DNA of 64,000 bases from Marinobacter arenosus. Its GTDB lineage: Bacteria > Pseudomonadota > Gammaproteobacteria > Pseudomonadales > Oleiphilaceae. Position numbers and translations under genes: made by a program. The DNA is taken from the NCBI RefSeq assembly GCF_019264345.1, contig NZ_JAHVAO010000003.1, forward strand, positions 124,001 through 188,000. Reading direction: 5' to 3'. Of this stretch, positions 18,384 through 26,912 are shown in pieces; position 1 is the first letter of the stretch, and each line of letters opens with the position of its first letter. The notes under the pieces are model-generated. The model was not told the DNA's origin. It saw nothing but the letters and a program-made list of their open reading frames with translations, and did not search any database.

Positions 18384-19241
18384 TCAGGACCCCGATGGGT
18401 CCTGAAGGTTGCGAATAAGCCGCCCCATGGTTTGCGCAATCTCCTGAGTCCGCTGGCGATTCATCGCCAGTTGCAGCAGGCGCGAACCGTCCCGCGGATC
18501 GTAAACCCAACAGGTTGTGGCGGCCACCTCGCAGGCCCATTCGACCTGAGGGTTGATCCCGTAAACCGACAGGCTCTGATTCTTCCTCACAACGCGACCG
18601 TTGGCATCGCGGCGGATCTCCTGGACGTTGATAGAGCTGTCGTCCGCGTTTATCCGGTATTCAATATCGGCCGGCTTATCCACCTGCACAATAGTCTGGT
18701 CCTCGCGCCAGCCGGCAACTTCCAGCAAGCTGTTGAGGTGCAGCGTCAGCGCCTCACGATCGGTGTTCACAAGGTACAGTTTCCGAAGAGACGACAACTG
18801 CTGATCCCCAGCGGGTTCGATCACGGCAATTTTACCGCCCTCACCGTTCGCTGACTGAGCCGACTGGGCCTTCTCGCTCCGGGCCTTTTCCACTTCGGTG
18901 ATCAGCTTGAGCGCTTCCTGATAATGACTCCCTTCAGCGCCGGCGGATGTCACGTATTCCTCCAGCGCGGACTGGGCCTCATTAAGATGTTTGGCCTGAT
19001 ACATCACCCGACCGCGGTAGTAGAAATAATCCGCCGGCTTGCTGCCTTCAAGCCGCTGGAGCCGATTCAGGTATTCACCGGCCTCGCTCCAGCTTTCCGC
19101 GGCCACGGCTTCCTCTGTCGCCAGCATCAGACGACGCATCTCATGCTCCGGGGCCAATGCCAATGCCTGCCCCGCCAGCAATGTCGACGCCAGAACCAGC
19201 CCACGAGCCAGTTGACGACCTTTTTCATACGATACTGCCAT
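18384..19241 (-). CDS. Exported protein with TPR-like N-terminal half, function unknown
   Basis: The 285-residue protein begins with a signal-peptide-like segment (GLVLASTLLAGQALA). Then comes a helical region with two TPR-like repeats (about 35-110: AGEYLNRLQRLEG, YYRGRVMYQAKHLNEAQSALEEY), a Ser/Ala/Gly-rich linker and a C-terminal alpha/beta part with two Cys near residue 240. The frame continues upstream, but AGGAG nine bases before 19241 and the signal peptide fix the start there, four bases after the rmuC stop. It is therefore translationally coupled to rmuC. I do not recognise a named family. Confidence 0.7.
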   Translation of the reverse strand: MAVSYEKGRQLARGLVLASTLLAGQALALAPEHEMRRLMLATEEAVAAESWSEAGEYLNRLQRLEGSKPADYFYYRGRVMYQAKHLNEAQSALEEYVTSAGAEGSHYQEALKLITEVEKARSEKAQSAQSANGEGGKIAVIEPAGDQQLSSLRKLYLVNTDREALTLHLNSLLEVAGWREDQTIVQVDKPADIEYRINADDSSINVQEIRRDANGRVVRKNQSLSVYGINPQVEWACEVAATTCWVYDPRDGSRLLQLAMNRQRTQEIAQTMGRLIRNLQDPSGS

Positions 19242-19245
19242 GACC

Positions 19246-20880
19246 CTACTCCTGCTGATTATCTGCGCCAATCGCCGGCTCTTCCGTCTCTGATTCGTCA
19301 AATTCGTCCTCGATGTCCGGATCGTCTCCGGCATCCACTTCCGCCTGGTCCATAATGCCCCTGGGAAGCTCTTTTTTAACCCTGACCCCAAGCTCAACAA
19401 ATCGGTTGGCCTGTGAGATCAGGTTACCCCGCCCTCGGGTAAGTGTATTCATTGCCGAATCGTACGTGCCCTGAGCCGTATGTAATTGGCCCCCGAGACG
19501 CTCCATCGCCTCCACAAAAACCCGCAGTTTGTCGTAGACGGCACTGGCCCGTTCAGCAATACGACGGGCATTCTGGCTCTGGCGCTCATATCGCCAGATG
19601 TTCTCGATGGTCCTGAGCGTTGCCAGCAATGTGGTTGGTGTGACCACGATAATCTTTCGCTCAAACGCTTCCGCGAAAAGGTTCTCGTCTTGCTGAAAAG
19701 CCGCCACGAACGCCGGTTCAATGGGCATGAACAGCAACACGAAATCCGGCGAATGCAATCCGCTAAGTTGACTGTAGTCCTTTTCACTCAGGGTGCGAAT
19801 GTGATTCCGCACGGCCTCGACATGTTCCTTGAGCGCGTTTTCGCGGGCCGATTCGTCTTCTTCCGTCACCCACTGCTGATACGCCAGCAGTGACACCTTG
19901 GAGTCAATGATCAGGTTCCGACTGTCGGGCAGGTAAACAACCACATCGGGACGAAGGAGCTGGTTGTCAGCGTCGCGGTAGCTGCCCTGGGTCTCGTATT
20001 CCACGCCCTTGCGAAGGCCTGACTTTTCCAGCACCCGCTCCAGGATCAATTCACCCCAGTTGCCCTGAATCTTCTTGTCGCCTTTCAGCGCCCGCGTCAG
20101 GTTCGAAGCCTCCTCCGTGATCTGGCGGTTCAGCTCCTGGAGCGACTTGATCTCACTCCTCAATGCCTGCCGATCTCGAGTTTCGGTGGTGTAGACATCT
20201 TCCACCCGCTTGCGGAAATCCTGGAGTTGATCGCGGAACGGGTTCAACAAGGTATCCAGGCTGGTGCGCGTCTGCTGGCTGAAACGCTCGCTTTTCTGCT
20301 CGAAGATCTTGTTGGCGAGGTTCTCGAATTCCTGTTTCAGAGCATCCCGGTTCCGCTCCAGCAACTCGAGCTTTTCGGTGGTAGCGCGCCGCTCCTTGTC
20401 CAGGGTAACTTCCTGCTCACGCAGCACGACCTGGGCCGCGTGCAGTTCTCTGGATAGCTCCTCTGTTCGTCGCTGCTGACGCGCCCCCTCACTTTCCAAC
20501 TGGCCAATTCGCGTCCTGCGCCCCTCCAGATCAGACTCAAGGCCCGCGATACGGCTCTCCAGCCCCGTGGCGCGCTGTCGCCAGTGCTCCAGGTCCTGCT
20601 CATGTTTGGCCAGCCGGACTGCCCGCTCCTCCAGAGCGTTTTCCAGATGCTCCGCCTGCTGTCGATCCATGGCGTTTTCATGTTGAGCCTCACGGAGCAA
20701 TCGCTCGGCGCCATCACGGGCCGCTTCCAGAGCATCGAGTTCGGCTGCCAGCCTGCGCCTTTCTGACGTCATGTGCAGCAGCAACCCCGCCAGCACACAG
20801 ACTGCGATCACCAGAACGCCCATCCAGCCGGCCATGAGATCCGGCCGGGAAACCATCAAATCGGTGACAGCCTCTGGCAC
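19246..20880 (-). CDS. rmuC: DNA recombination protein RmuC homologue
   Basis: An N-terminal membrane helix (about 12-30, WMGVLVIAVCVLAGLLL) is followed by a long coiled coil (about 35-240) and the RmuC nuclease-like domain (about 250-480), with GNWGELILERVLEKSGL, LRPDVVVYLPDSRNLIIDSK and FVLLFMPIEPAF. RmuC limits DNA inversions and rearrangements in E. coli and has a PD-(D/E)xK-type fold, consistent with the visible D...DSK pattern. A GTG at 20880 lies eight bases after AGGAG and is preferred over the GTG three codons upstream. It is the first gene of a two-gene unit with the TPR-like protein. Confidence 0.9.
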   Translation of the reverse strand: MPEAVTDLMVSRPDLMAGWMGVLVIAVCVLAGLLLHMTSERRRLAAELDALEAARDGAERLLREAQHENAMDRQQAEHLENALEERAVRLAKHEQDLEHWRQRATGLESRIAGLESDLEGRRTRIGQLESEGARQQRRTEELSRELHAAQVVLREQEVTLDKERRATTEKLELLERNRDALKQEFENLANKIFEQKSERFSQQTRTSLDTLLNPFRDQLQDFRKRVEDVYTTETRDRQALRSEIKSLQELNRQITEEASNLTRALKGDKKIQGNWGELILERVLEKSGLRKGVEYETQGSYRDADNQLLRPDVVVYLPDSRNLIIDSKVSLLAYQQWVTEEDESARENALKEHVEAVRNHIRTLSEKDYSQLSGLHSPDFVLLFMPIEPAFVAAFQQDENLFAEAFERKIIVVTPTTLLATLRTIENIWRYERQSQNARRIAERASAVYDKLRVFVEAMERLGGQLHTAQGTYDSAMNTLTRGRGNLISQANRFVELGVRVKKELPRGIMDQAEVDAGDDPDIEDEFDESETEEPAIGADNQQE

Positions 20881-21166
20881 TGCACACACTCCTGTATCTG
20901 CTTGTGTCTGAAAACGAAGGAGGAATTTTGCCTCAGGCTGACAGTCTACCTTATCAATGGAACCTTTTTCGCACCGAGCCGTGGCAGGCTTTGTGGATCA
21001 CATTCCAGATCTCGACTGCGTAGCAAATCCACAAACCGGCTGCATCTGTTTGTGGACGCGTCACGTAATATCGTCTAAAAGGGTAAAAGGTTCCTGTGGC
21101 TTTCTGGCATTACGCTTTTTTAACGGCTCAGAAAGTCCACTCAGGATCGCAAATGGATTAAAGATC

Positions 21167-21559
21167 ATGCTGAAAGAACTGTGGCGAAAACTGGGAACAG
21201 ACTTTATGCAACCGGGCTGCTCGGCTAACGACGCCGACGCGGCACTGTTCGGTTCCTGTGGCTCGGGTTCGACATCCAGGCAATTTCGCATCCTTCCGCA
21301 CATAACCCACACCGGGGAGTTCCACCTCGAACGGCTCACCAGCCTGCTAAAAGCCCGCTACAGCAAGAACTTCGAGCCATCGGGCAGCAAACCCGGCAGT
21401 GACGAAGCCATCCGTGACCTGATCAGTTACGCGGCGAGGATCCAGGACCAGGACATCCAGCGTGAGCTCCTGCTGTTTTACCTCAACTGCTCGCCAGTCA
21501 TCCAGGAATTTTTGCGCTCCGAAACGTCTCTCGGTGACGGGAACTTTCCATTCCGGTAA
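21167..21559 (+). CDS. Hypothetical protein, 130 residues
   Basis: I do not recognise this small protein. From the ATG at 21167 it is polar and soluble, with a Gly/Ser/Cys-rich stretch near residues 15-36 and a helical C-terminal half (DEAIRDLISYAARIQDQDI, ELLLFYLNCSPVIQEFL). The frame is open from 20957, but that extension has poor composition. It lies between rmuC (opposite strand) and the retropepsin operon, with its own intergenic spaces. It could be a real small gene or a chance ORF; the regular amphipathic C-terminus favours real. Confidence 0.45.
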   Translation: MLKELWRKLGTDFMQPGCSANDADAALFGSCGSGSTSRQFRILPHITHTGEFHLERLTSLLKARYSKNFEPSGSKPGSDEAIRDLISYAARIQDQDIQRELLLFYLNCSPVIQEFLRSETSLGDGNFPFR

Positions 21560-21737
21560 TCACTTACGCGGCAAACGTGAGACGCACTCGAAAAAATTGC
21601 CCTCTTAACCAACTGTAAAGCAACTACACAGTTCGGTTGTTGTATACTTCTGCGCCTACTAATCTTCAGAAACATCAGACTGTCCGTCATCACAGCATCG
21701 GAAAGGGCGTGATCGGCAGTTGGCACAGAGGTTTTCA

Positions 21738-22535
21738 ATGGGTTCAAAACAGATGCGGGCTGATATTCGTCGCTCCCTAGGTCTGCTTGCTTCCGGCTTC
21801 GTTATGTTGCTTGCCGGATGCTCGTCGGATCGTTACCTCATGGTGCCCAAACAAAACCTGACCGAGCTCAACACCTCGGTACAGACTCAGCGAGCCACGC
21901 TCGTGACGATGGAAGGCAACGCCAATGCCCGGCAAGAGCAGTTATTGGGGGCTGAGCGTGAATCCACCCAGTCGATACTGGAAGCGATCAAGACCCAGGT
22001 TGAAAAACCCAGCTGTCCCCCAGTTCAGCCACAGAACATTTGTCCGAGTGCGGACCCAACGAGCGGCATGGCCGCACGGCTCAAGGGAAAGCTGATTGTC
22101 GGCGAAGTGGAAAGAATTTATCTGGCCGATCCGGAGCAGGTCTATACCGCGCGGATAGACAGTGGTGCCGAGACGTCTTCCATCGATGCCCGTAACATTA
22201 CCCGCTTCGAGCGTGACGGCAACAACTGGGTACGCTTCGACGTTCCCGTGTCGGGCAGTGATGAGCTCATCACCCTGGAGAAGGAGGTTTCCCGGCGCGT
22301 GAAAGTGATTCAGGCCAGCGCGGAAGATCCCGAACGGCGCGTGGTCGTGGAGCTTCAGTTCGCAATCGGCGATCACCAGCAAGTTGCCGAGTTCACGCTG
22401 ACCGACAGGGACGACCTGTCTTACGAAGTTCTGATCGGGCGAAATGTTCTGCGTGACGTCATGCTGATTGATGTCGGCCAGGAATTTGCCACCAAACTTC
22501 CCGAATCAATCCTCCATAAGAGGAACGACTCGTGA
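21738..22535 (+). CDS. Retropepsin-like lipoprotein (PF05618 'zinc protease' family)
   Basis: The 265-residue protein carries a lipoprotein signal (lipobox LAGC, Cys28), a helical linker (35-90) and a C-terminal domain from about 115. That domain contains RIDSGAETSSID with Asp141, the aspartic-protease signature, and LIGRNVLRDVMLIDV, the second conserved block of single-domain retropepsins. The PF05618 family was named as an ATP-dependent zinc protease, but its signature is aspartic. AGAGG six bases before 21738 supports this start over an upstream TTG. The next gene begins in its stop codon, so the two are coupled. Its target is likely a periplasmic peptide or the neighbouring pathway's product. 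Confidence 0.85.
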   Translation: MGSKQMRADIRRSLGLLASGFVMLLAGCSSDRYLMVPKQNLTELNTSVQTQRATLVTMEGNANARQEQLLGAERESTQSILEAIKTQVEKPSCPPVQPQNICPSADPTSGMAARLKGKLIVGEVERIYLADPEQVYTARIDSGAETSSIDARNITRFERDGNNWVRFDVPVSGSDELITLEKEVSRRVKVIQASAEDPERRVVVELQFAIGDHQQVAEFTLTDRDDLSYEVLIGRNVLRDVMLIDVGQEFATKLPESILHKRNDS

Positions 22536-24049
22536 CTCCCCGCTCCCGCCTGCCCTTCTATATTGCCGTTTTTCTGCTCATCGCAGCCGGAATTTCCCTC
22601 GCGATCTGGCGCCACATTGAGCTTGGCATTCCCTGGTTTGCCGGCGAACAACGTCCTGTATGGATGATTGAGGCGAGAGTTGATTTCGATGCCGAGAACG
22701 GCCCCGTGCTTGCCAGCCTTAATGTGCCGGAGAACCCGCCCGGCTTCCGGATACTCTCGGAACAGGCCGCTTCACCCGGATACGGATTCTCGATCATCGA
22801 GAAAAACGGAAGTCGCCGGGCCGAATGGACCAAGCGGGACGTCTCGGGACGCCAGACCCTGTATTTCAAGACGCAGTTCATCCCCGATGAGTCTGCCATC
22901 AACCGGCCCCCGAATCCGGAACCCAAGGCCCGCAGGACCTTCTGGGAGGAGCCCCAGGCGACGGCAGTGCGCGAAGTTCTGGCCCAGGCAAAGGAGCGGT
23001 CAAGCACCCCCGAGAGCATGACCCGGGAACTGATCCGGCTCATGCAACCCGATGCCCGGACCCAGAACACAACCCTTCTGGTGGCCGAGGAGAATTACCT
23101 GGATTTGCTGGTCGACATGCTGAACCACTCAGGGATTCCGGCGCGGACGGCCGACGGGCTCAAACTGGAAGATGCCCGCCGCAGGCAATCCCTGATGCCC
23201 TTCCTGCAGATCTTCAACGGCGAGCAGTGGCTGACATTCGATCCGAATACGGCAGATCAGGGGGTTCCTGAGAGCCTGCTACTGTGGCGACAAGGCTCGG
23301 CATCCTTGCTTGACGTGGTTGGTGGAGACAACTCGGAAGTCAGCTTCTCGATGCTTCGTCAAACGGTGCCCGCCTTGCAGCTTGCAACCATGGAGTTTGA
23401 TTCCAACGGCCTTGGCTTCCTGAGCTTCTACGAACTGCCCATTGAGGAACAGAGCATGTTCCGCATGCTACTGCTCCTCCCGCTGGGCGCGCTGATGGTG
23501 GCCTTCATGCGGATTGTCATCGGCATTCGCACGTCGGGGACGTTTATGCCGGTCCTGATTGCCGTGGCGTTTGTCCAGACGACTCTGGTGCCAGGCCTGA
23601 TCGCCTTTTTGTCCGTTGTCTCGATCGGTCTGATGATGCGGGGCTACCTATCCAGCCTGAATCTCTTGCTGGTTTCCAGAATCTCGGCCCTGATCATATT
23701 GGTCATATTCATTACCGCAGGCCTCAGTATCATTGGCTACCAGATGGGCTTCAACACGGGCATGACGGTGACCTTCTTCCCCATGGTGATCATTGCCTGG
23801 ACCATTGAACGGATGTCCATTCTGTGGGAGGAAGAAGGTGCCCACGAAGTCCTGATTCAGGGTGCCGGCAGCATGTTCGTCGCCATCTCCGCCTACCTGC
23901 TGATGAGCGCCCCTCTGGCGGGCCACCTGACTTTCAACTTTCCCGAGCTGCATCTTGTGATCCTCGGCCTGATCCTGCTGATGGGCCAGTACACCGGCTA
24001 CAAACTGAGCGAGCTCAAGCGGTTCACCCCCATGAAGGTCTACGACTGA
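22532..24049 (+). CDS. Inactive transglutaminase fused to seven transmembrane helices
   Basis: The 505-residue protein has an N-terminal membrane anchor (about 8-25), a periplasmic transglutaminase-like domain (about 35-290, with LLVDMLNHSGIPARTADG where the catalytic Cys and His of active enzymes are not evident) and a C-terminal block of about seven helices starting near residue 308. It matches the 7TM-transglutaminase architecture conserved beside retropepsin-like and ATP-grasp genes. A GTG start overlaps the stop of the retropepsin gene by four bases. It probably binds a peptide in the periplasm and transmits or transports across the membrane; the mechanism is not established. Confidence 0.85.
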   Translation: MTPRSRLPFYIAVFLLIAAGISLAIWRHIELGIPWFAGEQRPVWMIEARVDFDAENGPVLASLNVPENPPGFRILSEQAASPGYGFSIIEKNGSRRAEWTKRDVSGRQTLYFKTQFIPDESAINRPPNPEPKARRTFWEEPQATAVREVLAQAKERSSTPESMTRELIRLMQPDARTQNTTLLVAEENYLDLLVDMLNHSGIPARTADGLKLEDARRRQSLMPFLQIFNGEQWLTFDPNTADQGVPESLLLWRQGSASLLDVVGGDNSEVSFSMLRQTVPALQLATMEFDSNGLGFLSFYELPIEEQSMFRMLLLLPLGALMVAFMRIVIGIRTSGTFMPVLIAVAFVQTTLVPGLIAFLSVVSIGLMMRGYLSSLNLLLVSRISALIILVIFITAGLSIIGYQMGFNTGMTVTFFPMVIIAWTIERMSILWEEEGAHEVLIQGAGSMFVAISAYLLMSAPLAGHLTFNFPELHLVILGLILLMGQYTGYKLSELKRFTPMKVYD

Positions 24050-24050
24050 T

Positions 24051-24998
24051 ATGGACTGGATTTCACCGCGGAAACTCAATCGCCTGGGCATGCTCAACAT
24101 GAACCGGCGCAATGTGGATTATATTGCCCGGTACAACGAGCGCTCTTCCTACCCGCTGGTCGACAACAAGCTCAAAACGAAACTTGCCGTGGCCGAGTAT
24201 GGGGTCAGGACGCCTCGCCTGCTCCAGGTGGTTCGCCAGCAACATGAGATTTCCGGCTTCCGGCAGATGGCGGAAGATCTGGGCGGCTTTGCCATCAAAC
24301 CGGCGAAGGGGTCTGGCGGCAAGGGGATCACCGTCATTACTGGCCGCGATAACGACGAGTACGTCAAAGCGTCCGGCACCCGCATCACGGCGGCTTCGCT
24401 GGAGCGCCACCTCACGAACATCCTCGCTGGCCTGTACTCTCTGGCTGGCACCCCGGATGTTGCCATTGTCGAGAGCTTGGTGGAGTCGGTTCCCACCCTG
24501 GCCCGCTATTCATTCCAGGGCGTACCAGACATTCGCATCGTGGTATTTCGGGGCTATCCGGTGATGGCTATGCTCAGACTGGCCACAAAGGCCTCTGACG
24601 GTAAGGCCAACCTTCACCAGGGCGCGGTAGGTGTGGGCCTCGATATCGGCACGGGAAGAAGCCTGAATGCGGTTCAGTTCAATAAACCCATTACACTGCA
24701 CCCGGACACCGGCCTGGCCCTCGAAAACATCGAAATCGAAGCCTGGGGGGAAATGCTGGAAATGGCGTCCCGCTGCTACGAATCAACCGGCCTTGGTTAC
24801 ATGGGCGTGGATCTGGTCGTCGATGCCCATGAGGGGCCGCTGCTACTGGAACTGAACGCCCGGCCCGGTCTCGCGATCCAGATGGCTAACGGGCGCGGAC
24901 TGCTGCCGCGCCTGCGGACCATTGAACGCCTGAAGCGCCCGCATTTCACACCGCAAGAGCGCGCCAGTTACGCCATGGAGGTCTTCGCCGCACTTTAA
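24051..24998 (+). CDS. ATP-grasp alpha-L-glutamate ligase-like protein (RimK-related)
   Basis: This 315-residue ATP-grasp enzyme shows the P-loop-like GGFAIKPAKGSGGKGITVI (about 82-100), a central substrate segment and the metal-binding ELNARPGLAIQMAN near 270. It belongs to the RimK-related group that adds amino acids, often glutamate, to a peptide or protein C-terminus. It starts one base after the stop of the 7TM gene and a strong terminator follows. The three genes therefore form one unit: cytoplasmic ligase, membrane protein and periplasmic protease-like lipoprotein. Confidence 0.88.
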   Translation: MDWISPRKLNRLGMLNMNRRNVDYIARYNERSSYPLVDNKLKTKLAVAEYGVRTPRLLQVVRQQHEISGFRQMAEDLGGFAIKPAKGSGGKGITVITGRDNDEYVKASGTRITAASLERHLTNILAGLYSLAGTPDVAIVESLVESVPTLARYSFQGVPDIRIVVFRGYPVMAMLRLATKASDGKANLHQGAVGVGLDIGTGRSLNAVQFNKPITLHPDTGLALENIEIEAWGEMLEMASRCYESTGLGYMGVDLVVDAHEGPLLLELNARPGLAIQMANGRGLLPRLRTIERLKRPHFTPQERASYAMEVFAAL

Positions 24999-25012
24999 GC
25001 GAGGAACTGGCC

Positions 25013-25045
25013 AAAAAAAACCGGGGCAGAAGCCCCGGTTTTTTT
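25013..25045. terminator. Bidirectional terminator after the ATP-grasp gene
   Basis: A-run, CCGGGGC, loop AGAA, GCCCCGG and a seven-base T-run. It ends the retropepsin operon on the plus strand and the BCCT transporter gene on the minus strand. Confidence 0.88.
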
Positions 25046-25064
25046 CATGCCTGCAATGACCTCA

Positions 25065-26654
25065 TCACAGCTCGCCTCTGGCGATCAGAAGCATGCGTTC
25101 GTGAGCCAGGCCTTTCAACAGACCCCACGTCATTATCAGCAGTATTGCAGTGAACGGCAGACCGGCGCTGATTGCCGCAGCCTGAATCGCGCCGAGGGCA
25201 TCTTCACCGCCACCAAAAATCAGCGCAGCAGCGATCGCGCCTTCCATAACCACCCAGAAAACCCGTTGAGCGGTCGGCGCGTCAGTCTTGCCACCAGCCG
25301 TGATGCTATCGATCACCAGTGAGCCGGAATCCGAGGAGGTCACGAAGAAGACCAGAACCAGGATGATACCAACGAAGGAAATAATGCCGGTCAGTGGCAA
25401 ATTCGCGAACATCTGGAACATCGCCAGAGACACGTCGGTCAGACCGTTTTCGGCCAAGGCACCGATGCCATCCTTAATCTGCTCAAGCGCGGTACCACCG
25501 AAAGCACTCATCCACACGACGGTGATAACTGTCGGCACGATCAACACCGCAGTAATAAACTCTCGAACGGTACGCCCCCGGGATACGCGGGCAATGAACA
25601 TGCCGACGAACGGTGACCAGGAAATCCACCACGCCCAGTAGAATACAGTCCAACCTTGGAACCAGGCCTCGTCTTCACGGCCAAACGGGTTACTCAGGGG
25701 AACCACGTTGGCAACGTAGCTTGAGGTGGTCACCCAAAGGGTTTCCAGCACCGTCATGGTTGGCCCTGCGAAAATAATAAAGAACAGCAGTAGACCAGCC
25801 AGCCCCATATTGATGTTACTGAGTACTTTAACCCCGCCATCGAGGCCACGAAGCACTGAGATCAAGGCAAGCGCCGTGACACCGACGATGATGGCCATCT
25901 GAACGTTGATGCCGCTGGAAACGTCAAACAGGTAGCTCAAACCGGACGCTGCCTGTTGCGCGCCAAAACCAAGGGATGTCGCCAGACCGAAGATGGTTGC
26001 GACCACGGCCAGAATATCAATGATGTGTCCCGGCCAGCCCCAGACCTTGTCACGCAGCAGCGGGAAGAAAGCCGAACGAATGGTAAGCGGCATGTTCTTG
26101 TTGAACGAGAAGAACGCCAGGGACAGGGCAACGATAGAGTACACCGCCCAGGGATGCAGGCCCCAGTGGTACATGGTCGCCCCCATGGCAAGATTAGCTG
26201 CCTCAGGGGTGTTGGCCTCTACATTGAACGGCGTTTCATACCAGCCCGTGTAGTACGCGGTGGGCTCTGCCACCGCCCAGAACATCAGGCCAATACCCAT
26301 GCCCGCTGCGAACAGCATCGCAAACCAGGACATCGTGGAGAATTCTGGCTTCGCGTCCGTTCCGCCCAGCCGGATCTTGCCCACCGGCATGAAAATCAGG
26401 GCCAGGCACACCACCACGAAGATGTTGGCGCTGAGCAGGAAGAACCAGTCAAATGTCGCGATGATATCCCATTTCGCCCCATCCAGAAGCTCTTTGGCGC
26501 CTGTCGGAAAAATCAGGGTTCCTACCACGAAAAGCACGACCAGTATCGCCGTAATCGGGAACACCGGTGCGTGGAGATCCAGGCCAAAAGGATTGATATT
26601 ATCCTGGCCTGCGACGTAATCCGTCTGATATTCGTCTTTAACTACCTCGCCCAC
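25065..26654 (-). CDS. BCCT family betaine/choline/carnitine transporter
   Basis: This 529-residue protein has about twelve membrane helices and family signatures: MGIGLMFWAVAEPT near residue 115, MYHWGLHPWAVYS near 160, and FYWAWWISWSPFVGMFIARV near 330 carrying the tryptophan-rich substrate box. Sodium- or proton-coupled uptake of a quaternary ammonium compatible solute is expected; which one is unclear. The C-terminus is short, without the long cytoplasmic osmosensing tail of BetP, so it may not be osmotically gated. The start is a GTG eight bases after AGGAGG. Confidence 0.92.
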   Translation of the reverse strand: MGEVVKDEYQTDYVAGQDNINPFGLDLHAPVFPITAILVVLFVVGTLIFPTGAKELLDGAKWDIIATFDWFFLLSANIFVVVCLALIFMPVGKIRLGGTDAKPEFSTMSWFAMLFAAGMGIGLMFWAVAEPTAYYTGWYETPFNVEANTPEAANLAMGATMYHWGLHPWAVYSIVALSLAFFSFNKNMPLTIRSAFFPLLRDKVWGWPGHIIDILAVVATIFGLATSLGFGAQQAASGLSYLFDVSSGINVQMAIIVGVTALALISVLRGLDGGVKVLSNINMGLAGLLLFFIIFAGPTMTVLETLWVTTSSYVANVVPLSNPFGREDEAWFQGWTVFYWAWWISWSPFVGMFIARVSRGRTVREFITAVLIVPTVITVVWMSAFGGTALEQIKDGIGALAENGLTDVSLAMFQMFANLPLTGIISFVGIILVLVFFVTSSDSGSLVIDSITAGGKTDAPTAQRVFWVVMEGAIAAALIFGGGEDALGAIQAAAISAGLPFTAILLIMTWGLLKGLAHERMLLIARGEL

Positions 26655-26912
26655 GTTGGGAGCCTCCTGAATTGGAAAGTCTTATTTGGGAATCGGTATT
26701 CAAACGTTACAAGCGCGTCATACTAATATTTTGAGTTCAAAACATCAAAACCTCCAGACACAGTTTCCCAGTTCACCACATCTCAGCATAGACCATGTTC
26801 CGGGGCGCAATGATCCAACACCCGGCAATCGGCTATCGATTCGGCGGCGTATCGATATACTCTGGTACAAATACGCACTATTCCCGACATATTGGCCCCA
26901 CTTGAGGTATCC

